NCBI RefSeq assembly: GCF_011355085.1
Contig: NZ_VXCP01000002.1
Location: 1 to 64,000, forward strand
Origin: Pseudomonas akapageensis
GTDB lineage: Bacteria > Pseudomonadota > Gammaproteobacteria > Pseudomonadales > Pseudomonadaceae
Direction: 5' to 3'
DNA: 64,000 nucleotides
Each line of letters starts with the position of its first letter. Position 1 is the first letter of the stretch. Under the pieces are notes generated by a model that did not search any database, was not told the origin of the DNA, and worked only from the letters and a program-made list of their open reading frames with translations. The translations under genes and the position numbers were made by a program. Below are positions 33,357-43,164 of the stretch, in pieces.

Positions 33357-33581
33357 TTACGGGATCGGGGCGTCTTTGACAGCCGCCTGCAATGGCGCCT
33401 CGACCTGCGCGCAGCGCGGGCACAGGCAGGCCTTGTCGCGCAACTCGGCGGGCAAGGCTTCGAGTACCCCGGGGGCGATACTGACCTCGAAGCACCAACA
33501 GGGCTGGTCTACGGTGCGTGGGTCGGCCAGGGTGCAGCTGTTACGGGCACCGCAGGCAGGGCAAATAGTGCTGTCAGGCAT
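33357..33581 (-). CDS. Cysteine-rich CWC zinc protein
   Basis: A 74-residue protein with CPACGARNSC near the start, CWCFE in the middle (the CWC motif) and CLCPRCA near the end, giving about four Cys pairs for zinc. It belongs to the small Cysteine_rich_CWC family of unknown function. Its ATG (33581) overlaps the stop of the diguanylate cyclase gene by 8 bp, so the two are coupled. Confidence 0.8.
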   Translation of the reverse strand: MPDSTICPACGARNSCTLADPRTVDQPCWCFEVSIAPGVLEALPAELRDKACLCPRCAQVEAPLQAAVKDAPIP

Positions 33582-35061
33582 ATTGAGACCTTGGCAATTC
33601 ACTGCAGACGCAATTGCGTCCACTCTGTTTGGCTCGATACAGCGCCTGGTCGGCGCGGGCGATCAGGGCGTGCAAGGTGTCGCCGGGCTTCAGTGCGGTC
33701 AGGCCGACGCTGGTGGTCAAGTGGATGGCCTGGTCGGCATAGGTAAATATTTCGTGCTCGGTCTGCAAGCGGATTTTCTCGGCGATCATCCGGGCATTAT
33801 GACTGTCGGTGTCCTTGAGCAACACAATGAATTCTTCGCCGCCCCATCGGCAAATGATGTCGGAGTGACGCAGGCAGTTTTCCAGCAGCCGCGAAAAGCC
33901 GCGCAGCACTTCATCGCCGGCCAGGTGGCCGTGGGTATCGTTGAGTTGCTTGAAGTGGTCCAGGTCGAGCATCAGCGCCATCAGCGGCTTAGGTTCGCGC
34001 TGGGCTTCGCCCAGTGCCTGGGCGGCGAGCAGATCAAAGCCGCGGCGGTTGGGCAGGCCGGTGAGGCTGTCGAGGGTCGCCAGTGCTTCGAGGCGCAATT
34101 GGAAGCGGCGGATCACGCCATTGAGCAACCACAGTACCACCAGCGTCACCAGCGTGCAGATCAGCAGGTTCTGGTACAGCGACTTGCGGATGCCGTCCAT
34201 TGCGCCTTTTTCGCGTTTGTCGACGAACAGGTACCAGTTCAGCTCGGGAATGAAGCGCACATTGAGAAAGTGGCCCTGACCCTGGGTGGCATATTCGTAG
34301 CTGCCACTGGCGGGCCTGGGCAGCTGTGTGAGCAGTTCTTTCATGTTTGGCAGTTCGTTCATCGACTGACCGGCGCGCGCGCCATCAGGCCCGCCCTCGG
34401 CGCCGGTGAGGACGATTTTGCCGTTGGTGTCGACGAAGTAGACACTGCGCTGATAGCGCTGCTGGTAGGTGTCGATCAGTTTGATCACCGCATCGACGGT
34501 CAGACCGACCCCGGCCGCACCGATGAATTTGTCCTGGTAATCGAAGACCTTGTAGTTGATGAAAACGGTCATCCTGTCCTGGTTGGCCATGTCCAGATCG
34601 ACATTGATCTCGTAGGGCTCGGCCATGTCGCGCACGCGAAAGTACCAGGTGTCGCGGGGCTCCTGGGGTTTGACGTGCTTGAGCACGCCCTTGGCGTGGT
34701 AATAGGTCAGGCTGACGTCGGAGACGAAGAATGCAGTGTAGGCACCGTAGTGGTCCATGACTTCGCGCAGATAGCGGGTCATCTGGTCGGGGTCACGCTC
34801 ACCCGCCACGACCCAGTCGCGCATGAAGGTGTCGCGTGACATCATCGAGGAAATCAGGATCGGCCGGACCAGGTCTTTCTGGATTTCCGAGTAGACGGTG
34901 TCGGAGGTCAGTGGCAGTTCGGTGTTGATGATGCTGTCGCGGATCGAGTCGCGCGAGGTGTGGTAGCTGAGCAGGGATGTAGCGAGGAAGCCGCCGCCAA
35001 GCAGCAACAGCAACGTCAATACGAGTGAACGTTGCGAGAACAGCGCGAAACGAAGCGGCAT
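33574..35061 (-). CDS. Membrane diguanylate cyclase with periplasmic Cache sensor
   Basis: A 495-residue protein. TM1 is at about 9-31, a periplasmic Cache domain of about 250 residues follows (YHAKGVLKHV, DTWYFRVRDM, GAAGVGLTVDAVIKLI), TM2 is near 295-315, and the GGDEF domain runs from LDSLTGLPNRRGFD. The active site is GGEEF near 407, and an inhibitory I-site RHSD lies five residues before it. It makes c-di-GMP in response to an unknown periplasmic ligand. It is followed in overlap by the CWC gene. Confidence 0.9.
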   Translation of the reverse strand: MPLRFALFSQRSLVLTLLLLLGGGFLATSLLSYHTSRDSIRDSIINTELPLTSDTVYSEIQKDLVRPILISSMMSRDTFMRDWVVAGERDPDQMTRYLREVMDHYGAYTAFFVSDVSLTYYHAKGVLKHVKPQEPRDTWYFRVRDMAEPYEINVDLDMANQDRMTVFINYKVFDYQDKFIGAAGVGLTVDAVIKLIDTYQQRYQRSVYFVDTNGKIVLTGAEGGPDGARAGQSMNELPNMKELLTQLPRPASGSYEYATQGQGHFLNVRFIPELNWYLFVDKREKGAMDGIRKSLYQNLLICTLVTLVVLWLLNGVIRRFQLRLEALATLDSLTGLPNRRGFDLLAAQALGEAQREPKPLMALMLDLDHFKQLNDTHGHLAGDEVLRGFSRLLENCLRHSDIICRWGGEEFIVLLKDTDSHNARMIAEKIRLQTEHEIFTYADQAIHLTTSVGLTALKPGDTLHALIARADQALYRAKQSGRNCVCSELPRSQYA

Positions 35062-35161
35062 GGCGATTCCGTTGGCAGATTCCTGGTGGCCATCATTCTA
35101 ATGTCGCTGTGGGAAAATAACTGCATCTTTTATAAGGGAATTTGGTCGGGGACTCCCTACT

Positions 35162-35310
35162 CGTTCCCACGCTCTGCGTGGGAATGCATCCTGTGACGGC
35201 CGGCAAAGCACCTTGGAGGCCTCGACGCTGGAGCGTCTGGCATGGCATTCCCACGCGGAGCGTGGGAACGAGGTTCCTCTAACTTCTGTGGGAGCGGGCT
35301 TGCCCGCGAT
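35162..35310. repeat. Class B REP module followed by a class A REP unit
   Basis: 35162-35273 has CGTTCCCACGC-TCT-GCGTGGGAA at the left, the inner GACGCTGGAGCGTC palindrome and CCCACGCGGAGCGTGGG at the right, the same plan as at 30.0-30.3 kb. A class A unit follows at 35286-35310. Together they fill the gap between the divergent cyclase promoter region and the allophanate hydrolase stop. Confidence 0.85.
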
Positions 35311-35330
35311 GCAGGCGACGCGGTCTCTAA

Positions 35331-37100
35331 TCAGGACACCGCCAACCACGCCCTCCAGCCACCCAAATGACTGATATCAGTCGCCCCCTGCAATCCATAA
35401 GGCTCACAAACAAACCCGCACTCCCAACGCCCATCAGCCAACTGCACCTTGCCCAGGCCAAGCGGCGCCGGGATGCCGGTCAGGAACGAGCCCAGTTCGC
35501 GGCTCGGCAGTTCCCAGACTTCCACTTCGACTGCCACGCCGCCTTGATCCACCCGCAACATGCCGGGGCGCATCGGTGGCCCGCCGGCCAGGGCATAGAG
35601 TTTGTAGTCCGCTGAGCTGCGGGTGACCTCCAGCAGACGCGCGCCGCGTTGCTTGAGCTGCCAGTTCAGGGCCAGACCGTCCAGGTGCGCACCACAGACG
35701 ACCAGCCTGGCCATGTCATTGCGTGCCGGCGTGACCGGAGGCGTGAGTTGCGGCAGCGCTTGCAGGGCATCGGCCAGGCTTAGCAGGTATTGATCGGTGA
35801 AGGCGCGGCCGAACAGGGTCACGCCCCACGGCAGGCCGTTGGCCATGAAGCCGCTGGGCACGGCCACGGCGGCGTAGTCCAGCAGGTTCATGAAGTTGGT
35901 GTAGTAGCCCAGTTCGGCATTGCGCTGCACAGGTTCCGCTTCCAGCTCGGCCAGTGTCACCGGTCGGCCGATCGTCGGGGTCAGTACGCAGTCCAGGCCT
36001 TCGAGCAGACGGTCGCACTGGGCCTTGAGGGCTTGCAGGCGGTATTGGGCGCGGAAGGTTTGCACGCCATCGACCTGGGGCGCCTTGGCCAGTACGGCGC
36101 GGATCACAGGCAGTACCGCCTCGGGATTTTGTTGCATCAACTCGCCGGCGACGCTGTAGCGCTCGGCGACCCAGGGTCCTTCATACAGCAGGCGTGCGGC
36201 CTCGAGGAATGGCGAGAGATCGAGGGGGACGGCTTCGCCACCCAGCGCTTGCAATTGCTCGATAGCGGCGACGAACAATTTCGGTCCTTCTGTGCAGCCG
36301 AAGAATTGCAAGTCTTCGCTGCGCGGCACGCCGAAACGGAACGGTCGTGGTGTGCCGAAGGCCGAGGCGTCGTTCCACAGCGGGTTGGCGCGGCTGTATT
36401 CGTCGCGCGGGTCGAGCCTGGCGGTCAGGGCAAGCAAGTGGCTGGCTTCACGGGCGCTGGCGCTGAAGAAGGTGACGCAATCCAGTGTGCGGCAGGCCGG
36501 CACCACGCCTGCCGTGGAGATCAGGCCTTTGCTGGCCTTGAGCCCGACCAGGTTGTTCAGTGCCGCAGGGACGCGCCCGGAGCCGGCCGTGTCGGTGCCC
36601 AGTGCAAAGCTGGCCACGCCCAGGGCCACCGCAAGCGAGGAGCCGGCGCTGGAGCCGCCCGACGGGTACTCGGGCAGTACGCTGTTGCGACAGGCGCCAT
36701 AGGGCGAGCGGCTGCCATTGAGGCCGGTGGCGAACTGGTCGAGGTTGGTCTTGCCCAGTGGAATGGCGCCCAGTGCCAGCAGCTGTTCGACAATGGTCGC
36801 CGAACGTTGCGGGGTATAGGCGAACGCCGGGCAGGCGGCCGTGGTTTCGATGCCGGCCAGGTCGATGTTGTCCTTGATCGCAAACGGCACGCCGTACAGT
36901 GGCAAGGCGGCGACATTACGCCCGTCCAGCGCGCTCAGGTAGGGTTCCAGTTCCGCGTCGCTGAGCAGACGGATGAACAGATGATAATCCGGGTTCAGTG
37001 CGGCAGCCTTGTCACGCAGGCTGCGGATCAGTGCGCGTGGGGTGAGTTGGCCGCTGCTGTAGGCGGCACGCAGGGCGTCGAGGCGCAGGTCTTGGGTCAT
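35331..37100 (-). CDS. atzF: Allophanate hydrolase
   Basis: A 589-residue amidase-signature enzyme with a C-terminal AtzF-specific domain. The catalytic triad is K76 (FAIKDNID), cis-Ser S150 (PSGGSSAGS) and nucleophile S174 (GTDTAGSGRVP). The C-terminal part (VCGAHLDGLALNWQLKQRGARLLE, ALAGGPPMRPGMLR) is the family-specific decarboxylation-associated domain. It converts allophanate to ammonia and CO2. It is last in the guanidine-riboswitch operon, 27 bp after the carboxylase. Confidence 0.92.
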   Translation of the reverse strand: MTQDLRLDALRAAYSSGQLTPRALIRSLRDKAAALNPDYHLFIRLLSDAELEPYLSALDGRNVAALPLYGVPFAIKDNIDLAGIETTAACPAFAYTPQRSATIVEQLLALGAIPLGKTNLDQFATGLNGSRSPYGACRNSVLPEYPSGGSSAGSSLAVALGVASFALGTDTAGSGRVPAALNNLVGLKASKGLISTAGVVPACRTLDCVTFFSASAREASHLLALTARLDPRDEYSRANPLWNDASAFGTPRPFRFGVPRSEDLQFFGCTEGPKLFVAAIEQLQALGGEAVPLDLSPFLEAARLLYEGPWVAERYSVAGELMQQNPEAVLPVIRAVLAKAPQVDGVQTFRAQYRLQALKAQCDRLLEGLDCVLTPTIGRPVTLAELEAEPVQRNAELGYYTNFMNLLDYAAVAVPSGFMANGLPWGVTLFGRAFTDQYLLSLADALQALPQLTPPVTPARNDMARLVVCGAHLDGLALNWQLKQRGARLLEVTRSSADYKLYALAGGPPMRPGMLRVDQGGVAVEVEVWELPSRELGSFLTGIPAPLGLGKVQLADGRWECGFVCEPYGLQGATDISHLGGWRAWLAVS

Positions 37101-37127
37101 GGGGTCATACTCCTTGAATTCATTGGC

Positions 37128-40100
37128 TCACTGGGCTTCGAGAACGACGACGCGCTGGCCGGCGCGCACTGCCGAGCCCGGCTGCACACGGATGTCGCGA
37201 ACCACGCCGGCGGTCGACGCCAGCACCGGGATTTCCATCTTCATCGACTCCAGGATCACCAGCACATCGCCGGCGGCCACGACCTGACCGGCCTCGACCT
37301 GGACCTGCCAGAGGTTGCCGGCAATCGGGCTGTCTACGCTCTGTTGGCCTTGGCCGAGCGGGGCGTCTTCGGCCGGTTCGGCAAGCATTTCTTCACTGTC
37401 GAAATGCGCCTGGCCACTGGCAATCCATCGTTCGCGCTCGGCGTTGAAGGCCGCTTGCTGTTGCTTGCGGAACGCCGCGATGCCCGACGCCTCCTTGTCG
37501 AGAAATGCCTGGTAGTCGGCGAGGTTGAGCTGGCTGTGTTCGATGTTCAGGTCGAAACGCCCCAGGGGGAAGTCACGACGGATGCGCAGCAGTTCATCGG
37601 CGCTGACCGGGTAGAAACGGATCTGGTCGAAGAAGCGTAGCAACCAGGGTTTGCCCTCGAAGGCGGCGACTTCGCGGTAGCGGTTCCACATCTGCAGAGT
37701 GCGGCCGACGAACTGATAGCCGCCCGGGCCCTCCATGCCGTACACGCACATGTAGGCGCCACCAATGCCCACCGAGTTTTCGGCGGTCCAGGTGCGCGCC
37801 GGGTTGTACTTGGTGGTCACCAGGCGATGGCGTGGGTCCAGCGGCGTGGCCACCGGCGCGCCGAGGTAGACATCGCCCAGGCCCATCACCAGGTAACTGG
37901 CTTCGAACACGGTGCGCTGCACTTCGTCGAGATTGGGCAGGTCGTTGATGCGGCGGATGAATTCCAGGTTGCTCGGACACCAGGGGGCGTCCTTGCGCAC
38001 AGTGGTCATATATTTCTCGATGGCCAGCTGGCACGCGGGGTCATCCCAGGACAGCGGCAGGTGGACAATGCGCGAGGGCACGTGCAGGTCACTGGTGGCG
38101 CAGACCACATCCCATTCGCCGGCGACGATGCCGAGCAAGTCGGACAGCGGCAGCTGCTCGGGCTGGTAGTGCACCTGCAACGAGCGGATGCCGGGGGTGA
38201 GGTCGATGACGCCGGGCAGGGCTTTGGCTTCCAGGGCTTGCATGAGGGCATGGCCGCGAAAGCGCAGTACCAGGTCCAGCTCGGCGGCGCCGATTTCCAG
38301 GAGCAGGTGGGTGTCGCCGGAAAGGCGGGCGACGAGGCGGGTGTCGTTTTGGCCGATGTCCAGGACGATGGGGGATTGGATATTAGGGGGCTGCGCGGGG
38401 CTGCTTTTCTGTGGGAGCTGGCTTGCCAGCGATGAGGGCGACGCGGTGTCAGTGAGGGCCTCATCGCGGGCAAGCCCGCTCCCACAGGTGTCCCCGTTTT
38501 TCCCAGGATGATCGTTCCCACATGGGGACCAGGTGCCTACGACCAATTTACGTGCCGTTTTCAGGTCCACAGGACTGAACTGCACCTTGTCCCCAGCCTT
38601 GAGCTGCCCCAGCTGCCACAGATCCGCCTCGATCACCGTAACCGGACAGACGAACCCCCCCAGGCTCGGGCCGTCCGGGCCGAGGATGACCGGCATGTCG
38701 CCGGTGAAGTCCACGGCGCCGATGGCGTAAGGGTTGTCGTGGATGTTGGACGGGTGCAGACCGGCTTCACCGCCGTCGGTGCGAACCCACTCGGGTTTGG
38801 GGCCGATCAGGCGCACGCCGGTGCGGCTGGAGTTGAAGTGCACTTCCCACTGGGTGGCGAAGAAGGTGTCGATGTAGGCCGGGGTGAAATACTCCGGTGC
38901 GCCATGGGGGCCATAGATCACGCGGATGCGGCGCACCGCTGGCAAGTCGACGACCTGTTCGCTCGGCAGTTGTGCGCCGGCGCTGGCGTCGCGCAACGGG
39001 TTCAAGTGCAACACGTCGCCGGCACGCAAGGCACGGCCGCCATGGCCACCGAACTGGCCCAGGGTGAAGGTGCTTTTGCTGCCCAGGTAATCCGGGACGT
39101 CGATGCCGCCGCGCAGGCACAGGTAGCTGCGCGCACCGGCTCCCATAAGGGTGCCCAGGCTCAGGGTTGCGCCTGCCGGTACGAACAGCGCGGTGTTCAT
39201 GGCCTGCGGTTGGCCGTCGAGGCTCAACGGGATCGGTGCACCGGTGACGGCCACCACGGCATCACAGTTGAAGCGCAGCACCGGACCGCTCATGGTGATT
39301 TCCAGCGCGGCGCTGCCTTCAGGATTGCCGAGCAGGCGATTGCCCAGGCGCAGGGCGCGACTGTCCATTGGTCCCGAAGGCGGAACGCCCACAGCCCAGT
39401 AACCGACCCGGCCGGGGAAGTCCTGAACGCTGGTCTGGGTGCCGCCGCTGAGTACTTCGAAGGTATTGGCGTGATAGCTCAAGCCCTCTAGGCAGCGGGT
39501 CCAGGGCTGGCCGCTGGCGAAGGGGGCGTCGAGCAGGATTTGCCGCAGGTAATCGCGGTTGGTTTCTACACCGTACAACTGGCAGTCGGACAGTGCCTGA
39601 TGCAAGTCATGGCGCGCCTGATCGCGGTCCGGCGCCCAGCAGATCACTTTGGCGATCATCGGGTCGAAGTAGGGCGGGATCTCGCAGCCGGCTTCGACCC
39701 AGGTGTCGATGCGCAGGTGCTTGCCGTCGGCAGGCGGGAAGCTGACGGCGGTGAGCAGCCCCGGGCTGGGCTGGAAGTCCTTGCCTGGGTCTTCGGCGTA
39801 CAGGCGCGCCTGAATGGCGTGGCCGCTGGGCTTCAACGTCTGGGCAAGTGTAGCCAGCGGTGGCAGATCACCGGCCGCCAGCTGGACCATCCACTGCACC
39901 AGATCGACGCCCCAGACTTGCTCGGTGACGCCATGCTCGACCTGCAGCCGGGTATTCACTTCCAGGAAGTAGAAGCGCTGGGCATCGCTGTCGAAGACGA
40001 ATTCCACGGTCCCGGCGCTGCGGTAGTTGACCGCTTTGGCCAGTTTGATCGCAGCCGCGCACAGGGCTTCGGCCATGCCGTCAGGCAGGTTCGGTGCCGG

Positions 40101-40823
40101 GGTTTCTTCGAGGACTTTCTGATTGCGCCGCTGTACCGAGCAGTCGCGTACGCCCAAAGCCAGCACTTCACCTTGGCCATCGCCGAACACCTGGACTTCC
40201 AGGTGACGGGCACGCTGAATGTACTTCTCGATGAATACCCCGGCATCGCTGAAGTTGTTCAGCCCAAGCCGTTTGACGGCCTCGAACGACTCGCTCAGCT
40301 CTATCGCATCGCGGCACACGCGCATGCCGATACCACCCCCGCCGGCCGTACTTTTGAGCATGACCGGATAGCCGATCTGCTCGGCCATGGCCAGGGCGAT
40401 GTCGAGGTTTTCCAGCAGTTCGGTGCCTTCGAGCAAGGGCACGCCGTGCTGTTTGGCCAGGGCGCGGGCGGTGTGCTTGAGGCCGAACAGACGCAGTTGC
40501 TCAGGGGTAGGCCCGACAAAGGCGATGCCGGCGTTTTCGCAGTCCTGGGCAAACGCGGCGTTCTCCGAGAGAAAGCCGTAACCGGGATGGATGGCCTGGG
40601 CACCGCTGGCCCTGGCGACGGCGAGGATCTTGTCCACGGCCAGGTAGGTGTTGGCGGCTGCGCCTTCACCGAGACTATGGGCCTGGTCGGCTTCGAGGAT
40701 GTGCCGGCTGGCGGCGTCGGCTTCGCTGTAGACGGCAACGCCCTGGACCTTCAGCGCGCGCAGGGTACGCTGGATGCGGCAGGCAATGGCGCCGCGATTG
40801 GCAATCAGCAGTGTGTCGAACAT
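37128..40823 (-). CDS. Biotin-dependent guanidine/urea carboxylase
   Basis: A 1231-residue multidomain enzyme. Biotin carboxylase (1 to about 445: LIANRGAIACRI, KSTAGGGGIGMR, FLEVNTRLQVEHGVTE) is followed by KipA-type (about 470-770) and KipI-type (about 810-1020) carboxyltransferase domains and a C-terminal biotinyl domain with ESMKMEI (biotinyl Lys about 1194). Such enzymes under guanidine-I riboswitches carboxylate guanidine, not urea. The start is MFDTLLIANRG at 40823 with GGGAG upstream. A REP pair in frame adds about 27 extra residues (779-805) to the interdomain linker. Confidence 0.88.
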   Translation of the reverse strand: MFDTLLIANRGAIACRIQRTLRALKVQGVAVYSEADAASRHILEADQAHSLGEGAAANTYLAVDKILAVARASGAQAIHPGYGFLSENAAFAQDCENAGIAFVGPTPEQLRLFGLKHTARALAKQHGVPLLEGTELLENLDIALAMAEQIGYPVMLKSTAGGGGIGMRVCRDAIELSESFEAVKRLGLNNFSDAGVFIEKYIQRARHLEVQVFGDGQGEVLALGVRDCSVQRRNQKVLEETPAPNLPDGMAEALCAAAIKLAKAVNYRSAGTVEFVFDSDAQRFYFLEVNTRLQVEHGVTEQVWGVDLVQWMVQLAAGDLPPLATLAQTLKPSGHAIQARLYAEDPGKDFQPSPGLLTAVSFPPADGKHLRIDTWVEAGCEIPPYFDPMIAKVICWAPDRDQARHDLHQALSDCQLYGVETNRDYLRQILLDAPFASGQPWTRCLEGLSYHANTFEVLSGGTQTSVQDFPGRVGYWAVGVPPSGPMDSRALRLGNRLLGNPEGSAALEITMSGPVLRFNCDAVVAVTGAPIPLSLDGQPQAMNTALFVPAGATLSLGTLMGAGARSYLCLRGGIDVPDYLGSKSTFTLGQFGGHGGRALRAGDVLHLNPLRDASAGAQLPSEQVVDLPAVRRIRVIYGPHGAPEYFTPAYIDTFFATQWEVHFNSSRTGVRLIGPKPEWVRTDGGEAGLHPSNIHDNPYAIGAVDFTGDMPVILGPDGPSLGGFVCPVTVIEADLWQLGQLKAGDKVQFSPVDLKTARKLVVGTWSPCGNDHPGKNGDTCGSGLARDEALTDTASPSSLASQLPQKSSPAQPPNIQSPIVLDIGQNDTRLVARLSGDTHLLLEIGAAELDLVLRFRGHALMQALEAKALPGVIDLTPGIRSLQVHYQPEQLPLSDLLGIVAGEWDVVCATSDLHVPSRIVHLPLSWDDPACQLAIEKYMTTVRKDAPWCPSNLEFIRRINDLPNLDEVQRTVFEASYLVMGLGDVYLGAPVATPLDPRHRLVTTKYNPARTWTAENSVGIGGAYMCVYGMEGPGGYQFVGRTLQMWNRYREVAAFEGKPWLLRFFDQIRFYPVSADELLRIRRDFPLGRFDLNIEHSQLNLADYQAFLDKEASGIAAFRKQQQAAFNAERERWIASGQAHFDSEEMLAEPAEDAPLGQGQQSVDSPIAGNLWQVQVEAGQVVAAGDVLVILESMKMEIPVLASTAGVVRDIRVQPGSAVRAGQRVVVLEAQ
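38409..38487. repeat. Class A REP pair inside the carboxylase coding sequence
   Basis: Units 38409-38433 and 38463-38487 are the same inverted pair seen in intergenic regions, but here they lie in frame inside an open reading frame. They are translated as CGSGLARDEA on one arm and SLASQLPQ on the other. Confidence 0.92.
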
Positions 40824-40997
40824 GGCAGAACTCCCGGAGGCGGCAGTTGCCTGGCCTCGTCTGGGATGCGGGCCGTCCCGCAGTTTGTGAGGTGGCCACC
40901 GGGGTCGTCCCCGGCGCGCATCAGTGCTTGGAATGCAGGCATTGCCCGGAGCGGGCCTGGCACAGGGCAAAGAGCCAGAGGCGCCAGCGTGCGAGGG

Positions 40998-41630
40998 TCA
41001 GTCCCATATCAGCAGCTCCGCCGGGGTGGGGTTGTAGGCGTTGCACGGGTTGTTCAGTTGCGGGCAGTTGGAGATCAGCACGATCACGTCCATCTCGGCG
41101 CGCAGGTCGACGTATTTGCCAGGGGCAGAGATGCCATCGGCGAAGGTAAGGCCGCCCTCGGCGGTCACTGGCACGTTCATGAAGAAATTGATGTTCGGGC
41201 CAATGTCGTGCTTTCCCAGTCGGCCGTCATGACAGCAGGCGCGCAGGTAGTTGTCGCGGCAACTGTGCATGTAGCGCTTCTCCAGTGCGTAACGCACCGT
41301 GTTGCTCTCCTGGGCGCAGGCACCGCCCAGGGTGTCATGGCGCCCGCAGGTGTCGGCGACGATGGTCAGCATGGGCTTGCCGAGATTGGAATAAAGCACG
41401 CTGCCGGTGCTCAGATAGACACTGTTCTGCCGGCGCAGGGTGCGTTGTACGTCGTAGCGCTCCCTGGGGTTGGCCACGCTGTAGAACAGGGTGTCGATGG
41501 CCTGGTTACCCTCGACGTCGAGGATACGCAGGGTCTGGCCGGACTTGACCTCGGTCAGCCAGGGTTCGCCGGCCGGGATGGTCGCGCGGTACACGGCAGC
41601 TTCCGGGTGTTTTGAGTGAGTCATGGTCAT
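40998..41630 (-). CDS. DUF1989 protein, carboxyguanidine deiminase subunit (urea-amidolyase-associated protein 2 type)
   Basis: A 210-residue DUF1989 protein ([61 protein letters not shown]). Paired DUF1989 proteins between a riboswitch and an allophanate hydrolase have been shown to form the carboxyguanidine deiminase (CgdAB). It would convert carboxyguanidine to allophanate and ammonia. GAGGAG precedes the ATG. A 174-bp gap with no gene separates it from the carboxylase start. Confidence 0.85.
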   Translation of the reverse strand: MTMTHSKHPEAAVYRATIPAGEPWLTEVKSGQTLRILDVEGNQAIDTLFYSVANPRERYDVQRTLRRQNSVYLSTGSVLYSNLGKPMLTIVADTCGRHDTLGGACAQESNTVRYALEKRYMHSCRDNYLRACCHDGRLGKHDIGPNINFFMNVPVTAEGGLTFADGISAPGKYVDLRAEMDVIVLISNCPQLNNPCNAYNPTPAELLIWD

Positions 41631-41641
41631 GATGGCGCTCC

Positions 41642-42364
41642 TCAGGCGAACAGGCGGTCGGTATTGATGAAGCCGCGCTCGTTCTCCGGGCGCGAGGTAC
41701 GGCAGTACTCGGCGACGCTGGCATCGGCGTGCATCCAGGTCAGCTTGAGCGGCTTGGGGGCGTATTCGGGGTTGGGGTCCATCGGGTGCTGCAGGGCGGT
41801 GAGCACTACCAGGGTGTCCATGGGCGCATACAGCTCGATGTAGTCACCGGCCCTGGAATGGCCTTCGACAAAATGGAACTGGCCATCGGCATCCACATCC
41901 ACCCGGCTGAACAGGTTCAGGGTCATCAACAGGTCGGACAAGCCCAGGCCCCACTTGCCCAGTTCCACCAACAGGTTGTCGACGCCGTTGCGGTAGAAAC
42001 CGTTGCGCAGTTCCTGGAAGCGCCCCTGGCCATATTTCTCGGTGACTTCCTCGGCACAGAGCACACCACCGAAACTGTCGCTCCAGCCGCAGGTGTCGGC
42101 GGTGATGGCAGCCAGCACCCGGCCCATGTCCGAGTACAGGCAGTGGCCGCGGGTCAGCTTGGCGGTGTGCTGGCACTTGAGGCTGTCGGGCAGGTTCAGG
42201 CGTTCGGATTTTTCATGGGCGTTGAGCATCGTCAGGCTGACGTTGGCGCCACCGTGCAGGTCGGTCAGGCGCAGCAGTTGCCCGCGCTTGAGCACGAATG
42301 AACGATGGCCGCCACCGGGCAGGGTTTCTTCGGCAAGCAGGGGGAACACAGGCGAGTCGGTCAT
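41642..42364 (-). CDS. DUF1989 protein, carboxyguanidine deiminase subunit (urea-amidolyase-associated protein 1 type)
   Basis: A 240-residue DUF1989 paralogue ([66 protein letters not shown]). The shared CG-x4-FGG/LGG block and Asn/Asp-rich metal-site strands match the other subunit. It lies 11 bp before that gene and 11 bp after the ABC ATPase gene, so all are cotranscribed. Confidence 0.85.
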   Translation of the reverse strand: MTDSPVFPLLAEETLPGGGHRSFVLKRGQLLRLTDLHGGANVSLTMLNAHEKSERLNLPDSLKCQHTAKLTRGHCLYSDMGRVLAAITADTCGWSDSFGGVLCAEEVTEKYGQGRFQELRNGFYRNGVDNLLVELGKWGLGLSDLLMTLNLFSRVDVDADGQFHFVEGHSRAGDYIELYAPMDTLVVLTALQHPMDPNPEYAPKPLKLTWMHADASVAEYCRTSRPENERGFINTDRLFA

Positions 42365-42375
42365 GGTGGTTTCCT

Positions 42376-43164
42376 TCAGGCTGTTTGCAGGCGGCCGGCC
42401 ACATGGGCGGGCAGAGCGTCGACGGCGGCGCGGGCGGCACGGCGATCGCTGTTCAAGGGAATGTCGTAGGTAATGCGGGCGCCATAGGCATGGGGGGCGT
42501 GCGGGTCCAGGCGAACTTTGTCGAACACCAGCAGGCGGGTGCCGAGGCTGAAACCTTCGGACAAGTCATGGGTGACCATGAACACCGTCAGTCGCGTCTC
42601 GCGCCACAACTCCAGCAGCAGGGCGTGCATGTCTTTGCGGATGCCGGGGTCGAGGGCGCCGAAGGGTTCGTCGAGCAGCAGAATGCGCGGCTGCATGATC
42701 AAGGCCTGGGCAATGGCCAGGCGCTGTTGCATGCCACCGGACAGCTGTGCCGGATATTTGTCCAGCGCATGGCCCAGACCGACTTTCGCAAGCATGACGG
42801 CGGCCTGTTCGCGAGCATCGCGCTTGGCCTTGCCCAACAGGCGGCCGAGAAACGGTGAGCGGGGCAATTCCAGACCCAACGCAACGTTGTCGAGTACGGA
42901 CAAGTGCGGGAACACCGAGTAGCGCTGGAACACCACGCCACGGCTGGCATCGGGCTCGCCGATCAGTGGCTGGCCGTCGAGCAGAATCTGGCCGCGACTC
43001 GGCACTTCCTGGCCCAGCAGCAGGCGCAGGAAGGTCGACTTGCCGCAACCTGAGGTGCCGACCAGAGTGCAGAACTCACCCTCGTCGATAGTCAGGTTGA
43101 GGCGTTCGAGTACCACTTGCTCGGCATATTGCTGCCACACGTTGTTGACCGAAATAAAGCTCAT
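42376..43164 (-). CDS. ABC transporter ATP-binding protein (guanidine/urea uptake, NitT/TauT type)
   Basis: A 262-residue ATPase. Walker A is GTSGCGKST, the ABC signature is LSGGMQQRLAIAQAL, Walker B is ILLLDEPFGALD, and the switch His is in MVTHD. It drives uptake together with the permease, whose stop overlaps its start by 4 bp. The context predicts guanidine as substrate. Confidence 0.9.
   Translation of the reverse strand: MSFISVNNVWQQYAEQVVLERLNLTIDEGEFCTLVGTSGCGKSTFLRLLLGQEVPSRGQILLDGQPLIGEPDASRGVVFQRYSVFPHLSVLDNVALGLELPRSPFLGRLLGKAKRDAREQAAVMLAKVGLGHALDKYPAQLSGGMQQRLAIAQALIMQPRILLLDEPFGALDPGIRKDMHALLLELWRETRLTVFMVTHDLSEGFSLGTRLLVFDKVRLDPHAPHAYGARITYDIPLNSDRRAARAAVDALPAHVAGRLQTA

Noticed and set aside
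39540..41615. Plus-strand open frame of about 690 codons opposite the carboxylase
   Set aside because: Antisense of a strongly conserved multidomain enzyme; no ribosome site and no recognisable features.
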